In this document: positions 6,720 to 14,617 of the stretch, piece by piece
Numbering within the stretch: the first letter of the stretch is position 1
Layout: the number at the start of each line of letters is the position of its first letter
Notes under the pieces: generated by a model
Database searches by the model: none
What the model saw: only the letters and a program-made list of their open reading frames with translations
What the model was told of the DNA's origin: nothing
Made by a program: the position numbers and the translations under genes
Assembly (NCBI GenBank): GCA_044507975.1
Contig: JBIQIQ010000033.1
Location: 1-20,746, forward strand
Direction of reading: 5' to 3'
Origin: DASRWD01 sp044507975
GTDB taxonomy: Bacteria; Deinococcota; Deinococci; Deinococcales; Trueperaceae
DNA: 20,746 bases

Positions 6720-7282
6720 AGGCCAGGGGTACCCGCGGAGGCATCCTGCTCAGCCTGGAGCCGGGCGACGACGTCGCCAAGGTGGAGGGATCCCTCTCCG
6801 CGCATTCCGAGCTGCTGAAGGAGAACGTGGCCCTAGAGGTGTCCGAGAGGACGTCGCTCGAGGTGATCGAGGCCGTCTCGCGCCGGGTGAAGGAGGCGGG
6901 CGGCACGTTCACCGACGTGAGGCCGCCCGTCAACAAGCTCCAGTCGCGCGGCGAGACCGTCATCGTCGCCCGCACCGTGAGGAGCGGCGGCCGCATCGAG
7001 TCGAGCGGCTCGGTGGTGGTGCTCGGGGACGTCAACGCCGGGGCAGAGGTGCTCGCGAACGACGACATCATCGTCATCGGCAACCTGCGCGGCCTGGCGC
7101 ACGCCGGCGCGGGCGGCAACGAGAAGGCCGTCATCTGGGCCGAGCGCATCCTCAGCCCTCAGCTCCGCATCGGCGGGGCCGTGGCCCAGGCGGCCGGGCA
7201 CGACGAGGCGAACGGCCGCGGTCCCGAGGTCGCGCTGCTCAAGGACGGAGCGATAGTCATCAGGCCCTGGTCGAGCACCTGA
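6716..7282 (+). CDS. minC: Septum site-determining protein MinC
   Basis: This 188-residue protein is the FtsZ-polymer inhibitor that keeps division rings away from wrong sites. The C-terminal right-handed beta-helix domain (about 86-188) is clear: VRSGGRIESSGSVVVLGDVN, then the conserved LRGLAHAG (124-131) and LRIGG. The N-terminal part (1-75) is poorly conserved, as in the family. It starts with GTG at 6716, overlapping the mrdA stop as GTGA; GGAGG at 6698-6702 lies 13 bases upstream. The protein is slightly shorter than the usual 200-250 residues. In many genomes minD follows, but here a thiolase gene follows after a hairpin, so the ATPase partner must be encoded elsewhere or be absent. Confidence 0.93.
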   Translation: MKARGTRGGILLSLEPGDDVAKVEGSLSAHSELLKENVALEVSERTSLEVIEAVSRRVKEAGGTFTDVRPPVNKLQSRGETVIVARTVRSGGRIESSGSVVVLGDVNAGAEVLANDDIIVIGNLRGLAHAGAGGNEKAVIWAERILSPQLRIGGAVAQAAGHDEANGRGPEVALLKDGAIVIRPWSST

Positions 7283-7294
7283 GGCCGGCGCGGA

Positions 7295-7315
7295 GCGGCG
7301 CCCCGGCGGCGCCGC
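7295..7315. terminator. GC-rich hairpin between minC and the thiolase gene
   Basis: Arms GCGGCGCC (7295-7302) and GGCGCCGC (7308-7315) form a perfect 8-bp stem around a 5-base loop. It lies 12 bases past the minC stop. There is no T-run, so it may terminate, attenuate or only protect the 3' end. Confidence 0.4.
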
Positions 7316-7349
7316 CGCGCACGCGGCCCGCGCCGCGCGTTGGAGGGGC

Positions 7350-8522
7350 ATGCGAGACACCGTCGTCACCACAGCGATCAGGACCCCCGTGGGCCGCGCC
7401 CACAAGGGGATGCTCAAGGACACGCGGCCTGACGACCTGGCAGCCTTCGCCATCGGCGCCGCGCTCGAGCGCACGCCCGGCCTGGAGCCGCACGAGGTCG
7501 ACGACGTGCTGCTCGGCAACGCCCATCCCGAGGGCGAGGCCGGTTACAACATGGCCCGCATCGCGGTGCAGATCGCCGGCCTGCCAGACGAGGTGGCCGG
7601 CGCCACGATCAACCGCTTCTGCGCCTCCGGCCTGCAGACGATCGTCCAGGCGGTCCACTCGGTGGCGCACGGGATGAACGACGTGGTGCTCGCCGGCGGC
7701 TCCGACTGCACCAGCCGCGTGCCGATGGGCGGCCACCAGCTGGCCGTCAACCGCGCCCTGGTGAAGACCAAGCCCGGCGCCTACCACACGATGGGCCAGA
7801 CGGCCGAGGCGGTCGCCAGGCGGTACGGCATCTCCCGGGAGGAGCAGGACCGTTTCGCCCTGAGCTCCCACGCCAAGGCGCTCGCCGCCCGCGAGGCCGG
7901 CCGGTTCGACGAGCAGGTCGTGCCGGTGCCCACGCGCGTCAAGGACGAGGAGGGCGCCTGGCACGAGGTCACCGTCGCGCACGACGAAGGCCCGCGCCCA
8001 GGCACCTCGCTGGAGAAGCTCGCCGCGCTCAAGACGGTCTTCGCGGAGGACGAGGCCGCGACGGTCACCGCAGGCAACTCGAGCCCCCTCAACGACGGGG
8101 CGGCGATGAGCGTCGTGATGGCCGAGGAGGACGCCCGCGCGCGGGGCCTGCGGCCGCTCGCGCGCCTCGTGCAGGCGGTGGTCGTCGGGGTGCCTCCGGA
8201 GGTGATGGGGATCGGGCCGGTGCCCGCGATCCGCAAGCTACTCGGCAAGGTCGGCATGAGCTTGAGCGACGTCGACCTCGTCGAGATCAACGAGGCGTTC
8301 GCGAGCCAGGCCTACTACTGCCAGCGCGAGCTCGGGATCCCCGACGAGAAGCTCAACGTCAACGGCGGCGCCATAGCGATCGGGCACCCTCTCGGCGCTA
8401 CTGGCGCCCGCATCGCCGCCGACCTTTTCGCGGAGATGCGCAGGCGAGGGGTCGAGCACGGGATCGTCTCGATGTGCGTGGGGGGCGGGCAGGGGATGGC
8501 GGCCCTCTTCCGGCTGGCCTGA
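7350..8522 (+). CDS. Acetyl-CoA acyltransferase (thiolase)
   Basis: This 390-residue enzyme cleaves 3-ketoacyl-CoA with CoA, or in reverse condenses two acyl-CoA units. All three catalytic sites of the family are present: Cys91 in NRFCASG (the acylated cysteine), His346 in IGHPLGATGAR, and Cys376 in SMCVGGG. The length is normal for a degradative, FadA-like thiolase; the sequence does not separate FadA from a biosynthetic AtoB-type enzyme. GGAGG at 7342-7346 sets the ATG at 7350. It stands alone: no hydratase/dehydrogenase (fadB-type) gene is next to it, and its link to the cell-wall genes upstream is probably only positional. Confidence 0.94.
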   Translation: MRDTVVTTAIRTPVGRAHKGMLKDTRPDDLAAFAIGAALERTPGLEPHEVDDVLLGNAHPEGEAGYNMARIAVQIAGLPDEVAGATINRFCASGLQTIVQAVHSVAHGMNDVVLAGGSDCTSRVPMGGHQLAVNRALVKTKPGAYHTMGQTAEAVARRYGISREEQDRFALSSHAKALAAREAGRFDEQVVPVPTRVKDEEGAWHEVTVAHDEGPRPGTSLEKLAALKTVFAEDEAATVTAGNSSPLNDGAAMSVVMAEEDARARGLRPLARLVQAVVVGVPPEVMGIGPVPAIRKLLGKVGMSLSDVDLVEINEAFASQAYYCQRELGIPDEKLNVNGGAIAIGHPLGATGARIAADLFAEMRRRGVEHGIVSMCVGGGQGMAALFRLA

Positions 8523-8588
8523 GCGTAGGGTCCGGGCCGCGGCGCGAAGGTGGACGTTCGCTGAACGCGACGGCCCCAACCCCCTTCA

Positions 8589-8594
8589 TATACT
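8589..8594 (+). promoter_or_regulatory. Candidate -10 (TATACT) upstream of the CopC-type gene pair
   Basis: TATACT matches the consensus -10 at five of six bases and stands in a small AT-rich island (TTCATATACT) between GC-rich regions. No good -35 is seen at 16-18 bases; an inverted repeat CGTTC-GCT-GAACG (8555-8567) lies near that place and might bind a regulator. Transcription from here would give a leader of about 170 bases before the ATG at 8774. Confidence 0.45.
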
Positions 8595-8601
8595 CCTAGT
8601 C

Positions 8602-8694
8602 GTGGTGAGTACCTGCGTCCCTGGGCTGAACGGTCGCGGCAGCGCACCGGTCGCCTGGCGAGCGGCCTCCCGCGGCCCCCCGGCCTCTTCGTAG
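8602..8694 (+). CDS. Possible 30-codon leader ORF
   Basis: A GTG lies 7 bases after TATACT, the leaderless spacing seen at other starts here. It opens a 30-codon frame (VVSTCVPGLNGRGSAPVAWR, then ten more residues) ending at TAG 8692-8694. The composition looks unlike a conserved protein and I recognise no motif. It may be a leader peptide, or merely chance in GC-rich DNA. Confidence 0.2.
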   Translation: MVSTCVPGLNGRGSAPVAWRAASRGPPASS

Positions 8695-8714
8695 GACGGA
8701 GGCCGTACGGCCTC
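8664..8714 (+). promoter_or_regulatory. Leader with mutually exclusive hairpins
   Basis: One GAGGCC (8699-8704) can pair with any of three GGCCTC copies (8664-8669, 8682-8687, 8709-8714). The last pairing forms a perfect 16-base palindrome around GTAC. Competing stems of this sort are how attenuators switch, and two of the copies overlap the possible leader ORF. Function is inferred; no known riboswitch is recognised. Confidence 0.3.
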
Positions 8715-8773
8715 TCCGCGTCGCGGCCGACCGCCGCTCCCCCACCGACCTGCGACCACGACCAGGAGGTCTC

Positions 8774-9232
8774 ATGCTCAGAGATGACCCGAAGCCAGCC
8801 GCCAGGCACACGATCGCCTTGATCTTCGCCGCCCTGCTCTCCGCCGCCTTCGCCCACGTCACCAAGACCGCCGGCGGCGACGCCTACCAGCTGACGGTCG
8901 GCTACGTCGGCGCTCCCTTGTACGTCGGGGAGGTCGAGCAGGTCGAGCTCGTCGCCACCGACGCGGCCGGCGAGCCCGTGGTCGGGCTCGAGGCCAGCCT
9001 GCGGGCCGAGGTCATCGGACCCGGCGGCGCCACGCTCGAGCTCAGGCTGCGCGCCGTCCACGGCACGCCGGGCCTCTACCTGGCCGATTTCAGGCCGATG
9101 GCGGTGGGCAACTACGACGTCCGGCTGTTCGGGTTCGTCGGCGAGCAGGCGGTCGACGAGGTCTTCTCCGGCGTCGACATCGCCCACGCCGACCCCGTCG
9201 TCACCGACCCGGCCGACATCTCGCTGCCGTGA
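8774..9232 (+). CDS. Exported protein of the type found beside CopC
   Basis: This 152-residue protein has a signal peptide (hydrophobic TIALIFAALLSAAFA, likely cleavage before HVTKTAGG) and a single beta-sandwich-like domain. That domain holds YQLTVGYVGAPLYVGEVEQV, a DAAGEPVVGL loop and GTPGLYLADFRPMAVGNYDV. The pattern (mature N-terminal His, then V-G-F/Y strands and a PG-x-Y-x-A-x-F-x-P-x-x-x-G-x-Y motif) is one I associate with uncharacterised proteins encoded next to CopC-like genes, and it resembles YtkA/FixH-like folds. Metal binding is plausible but not shown. AGGAGG at 8764-8769 fixes the start. The stop overlaps the next gene's GTG, so the two are probably made together. Confidence 0.8.
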   Translation: MLRDDPKPAARHTIALIFAALLSAAFAHVTKTAGGDAYQLTVGYVGAPLYVGEVEQVELVATDAAGEPVVGLEASLRAEVIGPGGATLELRLRAVHGTPGLYLADFRPMAVGNYDVRLFGFVGEQAVDEVFSGVDIAHADPVVTDPADISLP

Positions 9233-9684
9233 AGGGGGCGCGCGTCATCCTGCTCGCCCTGGCGTTGGCGCTGGTCGCTCACGCCGCCGCCCACGCCGAG
9301 CTGCATGCCAGCCAGCCGGAGGCCATGGCGGTCGTCGCGGAGGCTACCGAGACCGTCCACCTGACCTTCACCGAGGGGGTGGAGGTCGACTTCTCGATCT
9401 TCAAGGTCGTGCGCCTGGACGCGGAGGTGGACCTGGCCGCGGACGACGCCGAGCTGCGTCTCAACGGCCTGGCGTCGGCCCTCATCGGCCCCCACCTCGC
9501 CGGGAACGGCGACACCGGCGCGGAGCTGGCGCTGGAGGCCGTGGCTGGGGCGTCGTTCGCCGAGGTAGAGCTGAGGCTCCCGGAGGCGCTCGCGCCCGGC
9601 CACTACGTCGTAATGTGGCGCGCCCTCTCGGAGGACACCCACGTCGTCACCGGGCACTTCGTGTTCACCGTGACGGCCGACTGA
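9229..9684 (+). CDS. CopC-domain copper-binding protein
   Basis: This 151-residue exported protein matches the CopC family, small periplasmic beta-barrel copper carriers. After the signal peptide the mature chain would start HAELHASQPEA. His22 would then be residue 1 of the mature protein, the usual Cu(II) ligand. The C-terminal motif MWRALSEDTHVVTGHFVFTV carries Asp136 and His138, which correspond to the other Cu(II) ligands. The protein has no methionine-rich Cu(I) loop, so a Cu(II)-only type is expected. It starts with GTG inside the preceding stop (GTGA), implying translational coupling. No copD membrane partner follows; the next gene is convergent after 33 bases. Confidence 0.88.
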   Translation: MKGARVILLALALALVAHAAAHAELHASQPEAMAVVAEATETVHLTFTEGVEVDFSIFKVVRLDAEVDLAADDAELRLNGLASALIGPHLAGNGDTGAELALEAVAGASFAEVELRLPEALAPGHYVVMWRALSEDTHVVTGHFVFTVTAD

Positions 9685-9717
9685 CGCAAGCGCCTCGACC
9701 CCGGGCGCGGCGCTCGC

Positions 9718-11193
9718 TCATCCGGGCCCCAGCGCCACAAAACGCTGGTACGCGTCCTCGAGCGCCGCGGCGGCGTCCGCGTCCGGCTCGATCCACGCCG
9801 CAGCCCGCGGCTCCCTCGCCGGCGCGTGGCCGAGGGCGCGCCAAGCCAGGCAGGCTGCTCCTTCCGCCGCCCCGGCGGCCGCCACCTCGCCGCTCGGCCC
9901 CGCTGGCCTGCCCACCGGGGCGGCGAGCGCCGTGGCCACGATCCCCAGCCACAGGTCGGAGCGCGCGCCGCCGCCGGTCGCCAGCCAGCGCGATGGCGCC
10001 GACAGCCTGGCCATGACCGCGTGGGCGTCGCGCAGCGCGAACGCCACGCCTTCGAGGACGGCACGCACGACGTCGGCGCTCGTCGTCGCGAGCGACAGAC
10101 CGTGGAGAGAGCCGCGCAGGTCGGGCCGCAGGTGCGGGCTGCGCTCTCCGGCCAGGTAAGGCTTGAACGTGACGCCGTTGGCGCCGGGCGGCGCTGCCGC
10201 CGCCGAGGCGACCAGGTCGGCGTAGGCGGCGCCGGGCGCGAAGACGTCGCGGTACCAGCGCAGGCTGCCCGCCGCGGACAGCGTCACGCCGAGCAGGTGG
10301 TAGCCGCCATCGGCGTGGGCGAAGAGGTGGACCCGCCCCTCGGGCTCCGGGGTCGGCGTGTCCAGGGCGGCGAAGAGGACGCCGCTGGTGCCGAGGCTCA
10401 CGCTGCCCACCTCGGGGTGCGCGGCGCCGAGACCGAGGGCGGTCGCGGCCGCGGCGTTGTCGCCGGCGCCGGCCACGACGGGCAGGCCCGCCGGCAGGCC
10501 CACGCGGCCTGCCACGGAGGCCAGCAGCCCGCCAACGACCTCGTCGGAGCGCAGCAGGGGAGGCCAGAGGCCCGGGTCGAGGTCGACGGCGGCCAGGACC
10601 TCCTCGTCCCACGCGCCGGCGGCGAGGTGGTAGGCCCCCGTGCCCGACGCGTCGGTCGGCTCGGCCGCGGTCTCGCCCGTGAGGCAGGTGGCCACGTGGT
10701 CCTTCGGCAGCGCGATGCGCGCGGCGCGCGCGAACGCGGCGGGCTCGTGGCGACGGAGCCACAGCACCTTGGGGAGCTGGAAGCCTGTGATCGCCGGGTT
10801 GCCGGTCCTCGTGACCAGGCGCTCGCGGCCGACGGCCGACTCGATCTCGGCGGCCTCGGCGGCCGTGCGCTGGTCGTTCCACAGCAGCGCGGGCCTCAAC
10901 ACGCTCCCCGCTGCGTCGGTCGCGACCATGCCGTGCATCTGTCCCGAGAGGCCGATGCCGACGACCCGTCCCGGCCCCACCCGCGCCGCGACCTCCCGGA
11001 GGCCGGCCTCGGTCGCCTCGACCCAGTCCGCCGGGTCCTGCTCGGTCCAGCCCGGGCGCGGGGTGGCGAGCGGCACCGCGTGGTCGGCTTCGGCCACGAC
11101 GCGCCCCTCGCGGTCGAGAGCGACGACGCCGACGCCGCTCGTGCCGACGTCGACGCCGAGCGCCAGGTCGGACCTGGCGGCCGACGGGCTCAA
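9718..11193 (-). CDS. xylB: Xylulokinase
   Basis: This 491-residue FGGY-family sugar kinase phosphorylates D-xylulose to xylulose 5-phosphate, the entry to the pentose phosphate pathway. Motifs are the N-terminal phosphate loop GVDVGTSGVGV (13-23), SGQMHGM (83-89, typical of xylulokinase), LLWNDQRT and the catalytic base Asp245 in AGAGDNAAA. Also present are SLGTSGVLF and the C-terminal ATP-binding LATGGGARSDLW. The start codon is TTG at 11193, with GAGG 7 bases upstream. No ATG or GTG fits, because the in-frame xylA stop lies only 30 bases before it. It is the last gene of the sugar operon, directly after xylose isomerase, which supports D-xylulose as substrate. Confidence 0.94.
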   Translation of the reverse strand: MSPSAARSDLALGVDVGTSGVGVVALDREGRVVAEADHAVPLATPRPGWTEQDPADWVEATEAGLREVAARVGPGRVVGIGLSGQMHGMVATDAAGSVLRPALLWNDQRTAAEAAEIESAVGRERLVTRTGNPAITGFQLPKVLWLRRHEPAAFARAARIALPKDHVATCLTGETAAEPTDASGTGAYHLAAGAWDEEVLAAVDLDPGLWPPLLRSDEVVGGLLASVAGRVGLPAGLPVVAGAGDNAAAATALGLGAAHPEVGSVSLGTSGVLFAALDTPTPEPEGRVHLFAHADGGYHLLGVTLSAAGSLRWYRDVFAPGAAYADLVASAAAAPPGANGVTFKPYLAGERSPHLRPDLRGSLHGLSLATTSADVVRAVLEGVAFALRDAHAVMARLSAPSRWLATGGGARSDLWLGIVATALAAPVGRPAGPSGEVAAAGAAEGAACLAWRALGHAPAREPRAAAWIEPDADAAAALEDAYQRFVALGPG

Positions 11194-11223
11194 GGCCGAA
11201 CCTCGGGGTGAGCGGCGCTCACA

Positions 11224-12384
11224 TCAGCGGACACCGAGCAGGACCTCGACGGTCATCTGGTCGATGCGCTCGAGGCCGGGGCCGCGGCGACGCAGCGCGG
11301 GGAGGTCGAACGCGCGCTCCTTGAGGGCGGCGGCGCCGTCGCTCGTGTAGCGGGGCGGCCAGCTGCCCTCCGGGTCGTCGGCGCGGTAGGCGGCCAGGGC
11401 CGCCTGGATCTCGGAGTCGGCCGCGAAGCGCTCCACCTTGGCGGCCAGCATCTTGTAGGTCCGCATGCAGCCGGCCGCGAACTCCCAGACGCCGGCCTCG
11501 TCCTCCGTGCGGAGGGCGTGGGCGTCGAAGTGCCGCGGTCCGTCGTAGTGGGCCTCGAGCAGCATGACCGTGAAGAACGCCGTCTTGAGGTTCTCGGCGC
11601 CGAAGCGCAGGTCCTGGTCGAAGCGGCTCATCAGCTGGTCGTTGAGGTCGACGTGGAAGAGCTTGCCGGCGTCGATGGCGGCGGCCAGGGCGTGGGGGAA
11701 CGACAGGCCGGCCATCGTCTCGTGCGCCAGCTCCGGGTTGAGGCCGACCATCTCCGGCCTCTGGAGCGTGGCGATGAACCCGAGGGCGCTGCCGACCGTG
11801 GGCAGGAACGCGTGGCCGCGCGGCTCGTTGGGCTTGGGCTCGAGCGCGAGGCGCAGGTCGTAGCCCTGGCCTACGACGTACTCGCACAGGTAGTCGAGGC
11901 AGTCCCGGTACCAGGCGAGCGCGTCGAGGAGCTTGCCGGCGGCGTCGACCTCGGCGCCCTCTCGGCCCCCCCAGAGCACGTAGGTCGTGGCTCCCAGCTC
12001 GACGCCCAGGTCGATCGCGCGCATCGTCTTGCTCAGCGCGTAGGAGCGCACTCGCGCGTCGGCGCTCGTGAAGGCGCCGTCCTTGAACACGGGGTCGGTG
12101 AAGAGGTTCGTCGTCGCCATCGGCACGACCAGGCCGTGCTCGTCCAGGGCTCGCCGGAAGCTGGCCACCAGGCGGTCGCGCTCGCTGGCGGGCGTGCCGT
12201 CCGGCACGAGGTCGTGGTCGTGGAGGTTGACGCCGTAGGCGCCCAGCTCGGCCAGCCTGGCGACAACGTAGGCGGGGTCGAGGGGTTCCCTCGTCGGCTC
12301 GCCGAACGGGTCGCGTCCGACGCTGCCCACGGTCCAGAGGCCGAAGGTGAAGCGGTCGTCGCGGGTAGGTGCGTACGCGTCCAC
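11224..12384 (-). CDS. xylA: Xylose isomerase
   Basis: This 386-residue enzyme interconverts D-xylose and D-xylulose (also glucose/fructose) with two divalent metals. It is the short, class I form of actinobacteria and Thermus. Active-site residues are all present: His55 and Asp58 in NLHDHD, the WGGREGAE strand, Glu182 and Lys184 in LEPKPNEPRGH. Metal ligands are Glu218 and His221 in NPELAHE, Asp246 in HVDLNDQ, Asp256 and Asp258 in FDQD, and Asp287 in HFDAH. The start is GTG at 12384, two bases after the dehydrogenase stop; the sequence MDAYAPTRDDRFTFGLWTVG fits the family N-terminus, and no earlier start is possible without entering the preceding gene. xylB follows after 30 bases. Confidence 0.96.
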   Translation of the reverse strand: MDAYAPTRDDRFTFGLWTVGSVGRDPFGEPTREPLDPAYVVARLAELGAYGVNLHDHDLVPDGTPASERDRLVASFRRALDEHGLVVPMATTNLFTDPVFKDGAFTSADARVRSYALSKTMRAIDLGVELGATTYVLWGGREGAEVDAAGKLLDALAWYRDCLDYLCEYVVGQGYDLRLALEPKPNEPRGHAFLPTVGSALGFIATLQRPEMVGLNPELAHETMAGLSFPHALAAAIDAGKLFHVDLNDQLMSRFDQDLRFGAENLKTAFFTVMLLEAHYDGPRHFDAHALRTEDEAGVWEFAAGCMRTYKMLAAKVERFAADSEIQAALAAYRADDPEGSWPPRYTSDGAAALKERAFDLPALRRRGPGLERIDQMTVEVLLGVR

Positions 12385-12386
12385 GG

Positions 12387-13529
12387 CTAGAACGCGGTCC
12401 ACTTCTGGTCGCTGGCTGCGCTCTGCACGGTGCGCTCGATGAAGCGCACGCCGCGCGCGCCGTCGTGGACCGTGGGGTAGTCGCCGCTTGGGTCGTCGCC
12501 CGCGGCGCGGCGGTGGATCGCGTCGGCTACCGCGGTGTAGACGTTGGCGAACGCCTCGAGGAACGCCTCGGGGTGGCCGGACGGCAGCCGCGTGCCGGCC
12601 TGGGCCGCGTCGCCCAGGTACGGGTTCCCGCGCCTGAGCAGCCGAACAGGGCCCTCGAGCGGCGCGTGCCAGAGGTAGTTGGGGTCCTCCTGGCGCCAGG
12701 TCAGAGCGCCGTCCTCGCCGTAGACCCGCAGCACGAGGTCGTTCTCGTGCCCGATCTCGATCTGCGAGGCGATCATCACCCCCTTGGCTCCACCCTTGAA
12801 GCGCAGCAGGAGGTTGCCGTCGTCGTCGAGCCGGCGTCCGGGAACGAACGTCGTAAGGTCGGCGCAGATCGCCTCGAGCTCGAGACCGGTGACCGTCGAC
12901 ACCAGGTTCTCCGCGTGTGAGCCGATGTCGCCGATGGCGCCGGCCGCGCCGCTGCGCGCGGGGTCGGTGCGCCACTCCGCCTGCTTGGCGCCCGTGGCCT
13001 CGAGGTTCGTCGCCAGCCAGCCCTGGTGGTAGCCGACCACGACCTTGCGGACCTTCCCCAGCTCGCCGCGCCGCACCAGCGCGCGCGCCTCCTTGACCAT
13101 CGGGTAGCCGGTGTAGTTGTAGGTCACCGCGAACACGACGCCGGTCCGCTGAGCCGTCCGGGCCAGGTCGTCCGCCTGCTCGCTCGTGTGGACGAGGGGC
13201 TTGTCGGACACGACGTTGATGCCCGCCTCGGCGAACGCCTTCGCGACGGGGTAGTGGACGTGGTTGGGGGTGACGATGACGACGAGGTCTACGCGGTCGC
13301 CCTCGGGCCGGGCGAGCTCGCCCTCGAGCATCTCCTCCCACGTCCCGTAGTTGCGGTCGTCCGCCAGGCCGAGGGCGGCGCCCGACCGGCGTGCCTTGTC
13401 GGGGGTGGAGGAGAGGGCGCCGGCGGTCAGCTCGTAGCGGTGGTCGAGGGCCATCGCGTGGCGGTGGACCGCGCCGATGAACGCCCCCTCGCCGCCGCCC
13501 ACCATCGCGTAGCGCAGGCGGCGGCTCAC
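12387..13529 (-). CDS. Gfo/Idh/MocA-family sugar dehydrogenase
   Basis: This 380-residue NAD(P)-dependent oxidoreductase belongs to the family that oxidises or reduces sugar hydroxyl/keto groups, for example inositol, glucose-6-phosphate analogues or glycosides at C3. It has the N-terminal Rossmann motif MVGGGEGAFIGAVHR, VTPNHVHYP, and the catalytic lysine in SDKPLVHT (usual EKP; here DKP, Lys110). The helix GDIGSHAENLV (200-210) holds the expected active-site Asp and His. The GTG start at 13529 overlaps the upstream stop (GTGA) and has GGAGG at 13534-13538, four bases away. It is coupled to the TIM-barrel gene before it and runs two bases from xylA, so it belongs to the sugar pathway. Its actual substrate cannot be told from the sequence. 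Confidence 0.9.
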   Translation of the reverse strand: MSRRLRYAMVGGGEGAFIGAVHRHAMALDHRYELTAGALSSTPDKARRSGAALGLADDRNYGTWEEMLEGELARPEGDRVDLVVIVTPNHVHYPVAKAFAEAGINVVSDKPLVHTSEQADDLARTAQRTGVVFAVTYNYTGYPMVKEARALVRRGELGKVRKVVVGYHQGWLATNLEATGAKQAEWRTDPARSGAAGAIGDIGSHAENLVSTVTGLELEAICADLTTFVPGRRLDDDGNLLLRFKGGAKGVMIASQIEIGHENDLVLRVYGEDGALTWRQEDPNYLWHAPLEGPVRLLRRGNPYLGDAAQAGTRLPSGHPEAFLEAFANVYTAVADAIHRRAAGDDPSGDYPTVHDGARGVRFIERTVQSAASDQKWTAF

Positions 13530-14548
13530 GAGCCCTCCGCGTCCGCGCCGTCGTCGGCGAAGGCCGCGTCGAACGCCGTGGCCGAGGGCGCGAAGTCGAT
13601 GCCCTTGCAGAACGCCGCCGACTCGGTGGCGCCGTGCACGCGGTCCATGCGCACGTCCTCCCACTCGACGGAGAGGGGCCCCTGGTACCCGATGTCGTTG
13701 AGCGCGACGATGACCTCCTCGAAGTCGACGTCGCCCCTGCCCACGCTGCGGAAGTCCCAGTAGCGGCGCGGGTCGCCGAACGTCGTGTGTCCGCCGAACA
13801 CCCCGGCCTCGCCGTTGCCGCGGCCCCACCAGACGTCCTTCATGTGCACGTGCACGATGCGGTCCGCGAACCGACGGATGAACCGTACGTAGTCGACACC
13901 CTGGTAGGCCAGGTGAGAGGGGTCGTAGTTGAAGCCGAACGCCGCATGCCCGCCGACGGCCGCGATGGCCCTCTCGGCGGAGGCGATGTCGAAGGCGATC
14001 TCGGTGGGGTGGACCTCGAGCCCGAACCTGACGCCGAGGTCGGCGTACGCGTCGAGCACCGGCGTGAAGCGCTCGGCGAAGTCGTCGAATCCGGCCTGCC
14101 AGTACTCCTGCGAGGTCGGCGGGAACGCGTAGAGGGCGTGCCATACCGACGAGCCCGTGAAGCCGTTCACGACGGACAGGCCGAGGTTGGCGGCCGCTCT
14201 GCCCGTGGCGATCATCTCCTCGGCGGCCCGCTGCCTGACGCCTTCCGGGTCGCCGTCGCCCCATACGTGCGCGGGCAGGATGGCCTTGTGGCGCTCGTCG
14301 ATCGGGTCGCAGACGGCCTGCCCGACCAGGTGGTTCGAGATCGCGTGGAGCTCGAGCCCGTGCTGCTCCAGCAGGGCCTTGCGGCCCTCGGCGTAGCCGC
14401 GGTCCTCGGCGGCGCGCCGCACGTCGAGGTGGTCTCCCCAGCAAGCGAGCTCGAGGCCGTCGTAGCCCATGTCGCGGGCGAGCGGCGCGAGCTCGGCCAG
14501 GGGCAGGTCGGCCCACTGGCCGGTGAAGAGGGTGATGGGTCTTGGCAC
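13526..14548 (-). CDS. TIM-barrel sugar (phosphate) isomerase/epimerase
   Basis: This 340-residue protein belongs to the AP-endonuclease-2-like family (IolE/IolI, ketose 3-epimerases and lyases for 3-keto sugars). It begins with the strand ITLFTGQWADLPLAELAPLARDM-type core, then GYDGLELACWGDH. Likely metal ligands are Glu178 in LEVHPTE, Asp209 and His212 in FNYDPSHL, His235 in HVHMKD and Glu295 in VEWED. The order E-D-H-E down the barrel is that of the family. AGGAGG at 14554-14559, five bases upstream, sets the GTG at 14548, although the frame is open far beyond. The stop overlaps the dehydrogenase start, and this pairing with Gfo/Idh/MocA enzymes is frequent in sugar-catabolic operons. Substrate unknown. 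Confidence 0.88.
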   Translation of the reverse strand: MPRPITLFTGQWADLPLAELAPLARDMGYDGLELACWGDHLDVRRAAEDRGYAEGRKALLEQHGLELHAISNHLVGQAVCDPIDERHKAILPAHVWGDGDPEGVRQRAAEEMIATGRAAANLGLSVVNGFTGSSVWHALYAFPPTSQEYWQAGFDDFAERFTPVLDAYADLGVRFGLEVHPTEIAFDIASAERAIAAVGGHAAFGFNYDPSHLAYQGVDYVRFIRRFADRIVHVHMKDVWWGRGNGEAGVFGGHTTFGDPRRYWDFRSVGRGDVDFEEVIVALNDIGYQGPLSVEWEDVRMDRVHGATESAAFCKGIDFAPSATAFDAAFADDGADAEGS

Positions 14549-14553
14549 CGAAG

Positions 14554-14559
14554 CCTCCT
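14554..14559 (-). promoter_or_regulatory. Shine-Dalgarno that fixes the GTG start of the TIM-barrel gene
   Basis: AGGAGG on the - strand lies five bases before GTG 14548. It decides the start, since the frame continues open for 300 codons upstream through the binding-protein gene. Confidence 0.75.
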
Positions 14560-14569
14560 GACAGGAGCT

Positions 14570-14595
14570 TCCCGGGCGCGAGGCCGCGCCCGGGA
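14570..14595 (-). terminator. Perfect 11-bp hairpin after the binding-protein gene (distal)
   Basis: Arms TCCCGGGCGCG (14570-14580) and CGCGCCCGGGA (14585-14595) are exactly complementary with a 4-base loop. There is no T-run. It lies within the operon, so it more likely attenuates or protects the upstream message than ends it fully. Confidence 0.55.
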
Positions 14596-14617
14596 GCATG
14601 GTGGACGGGAGAGGGGA

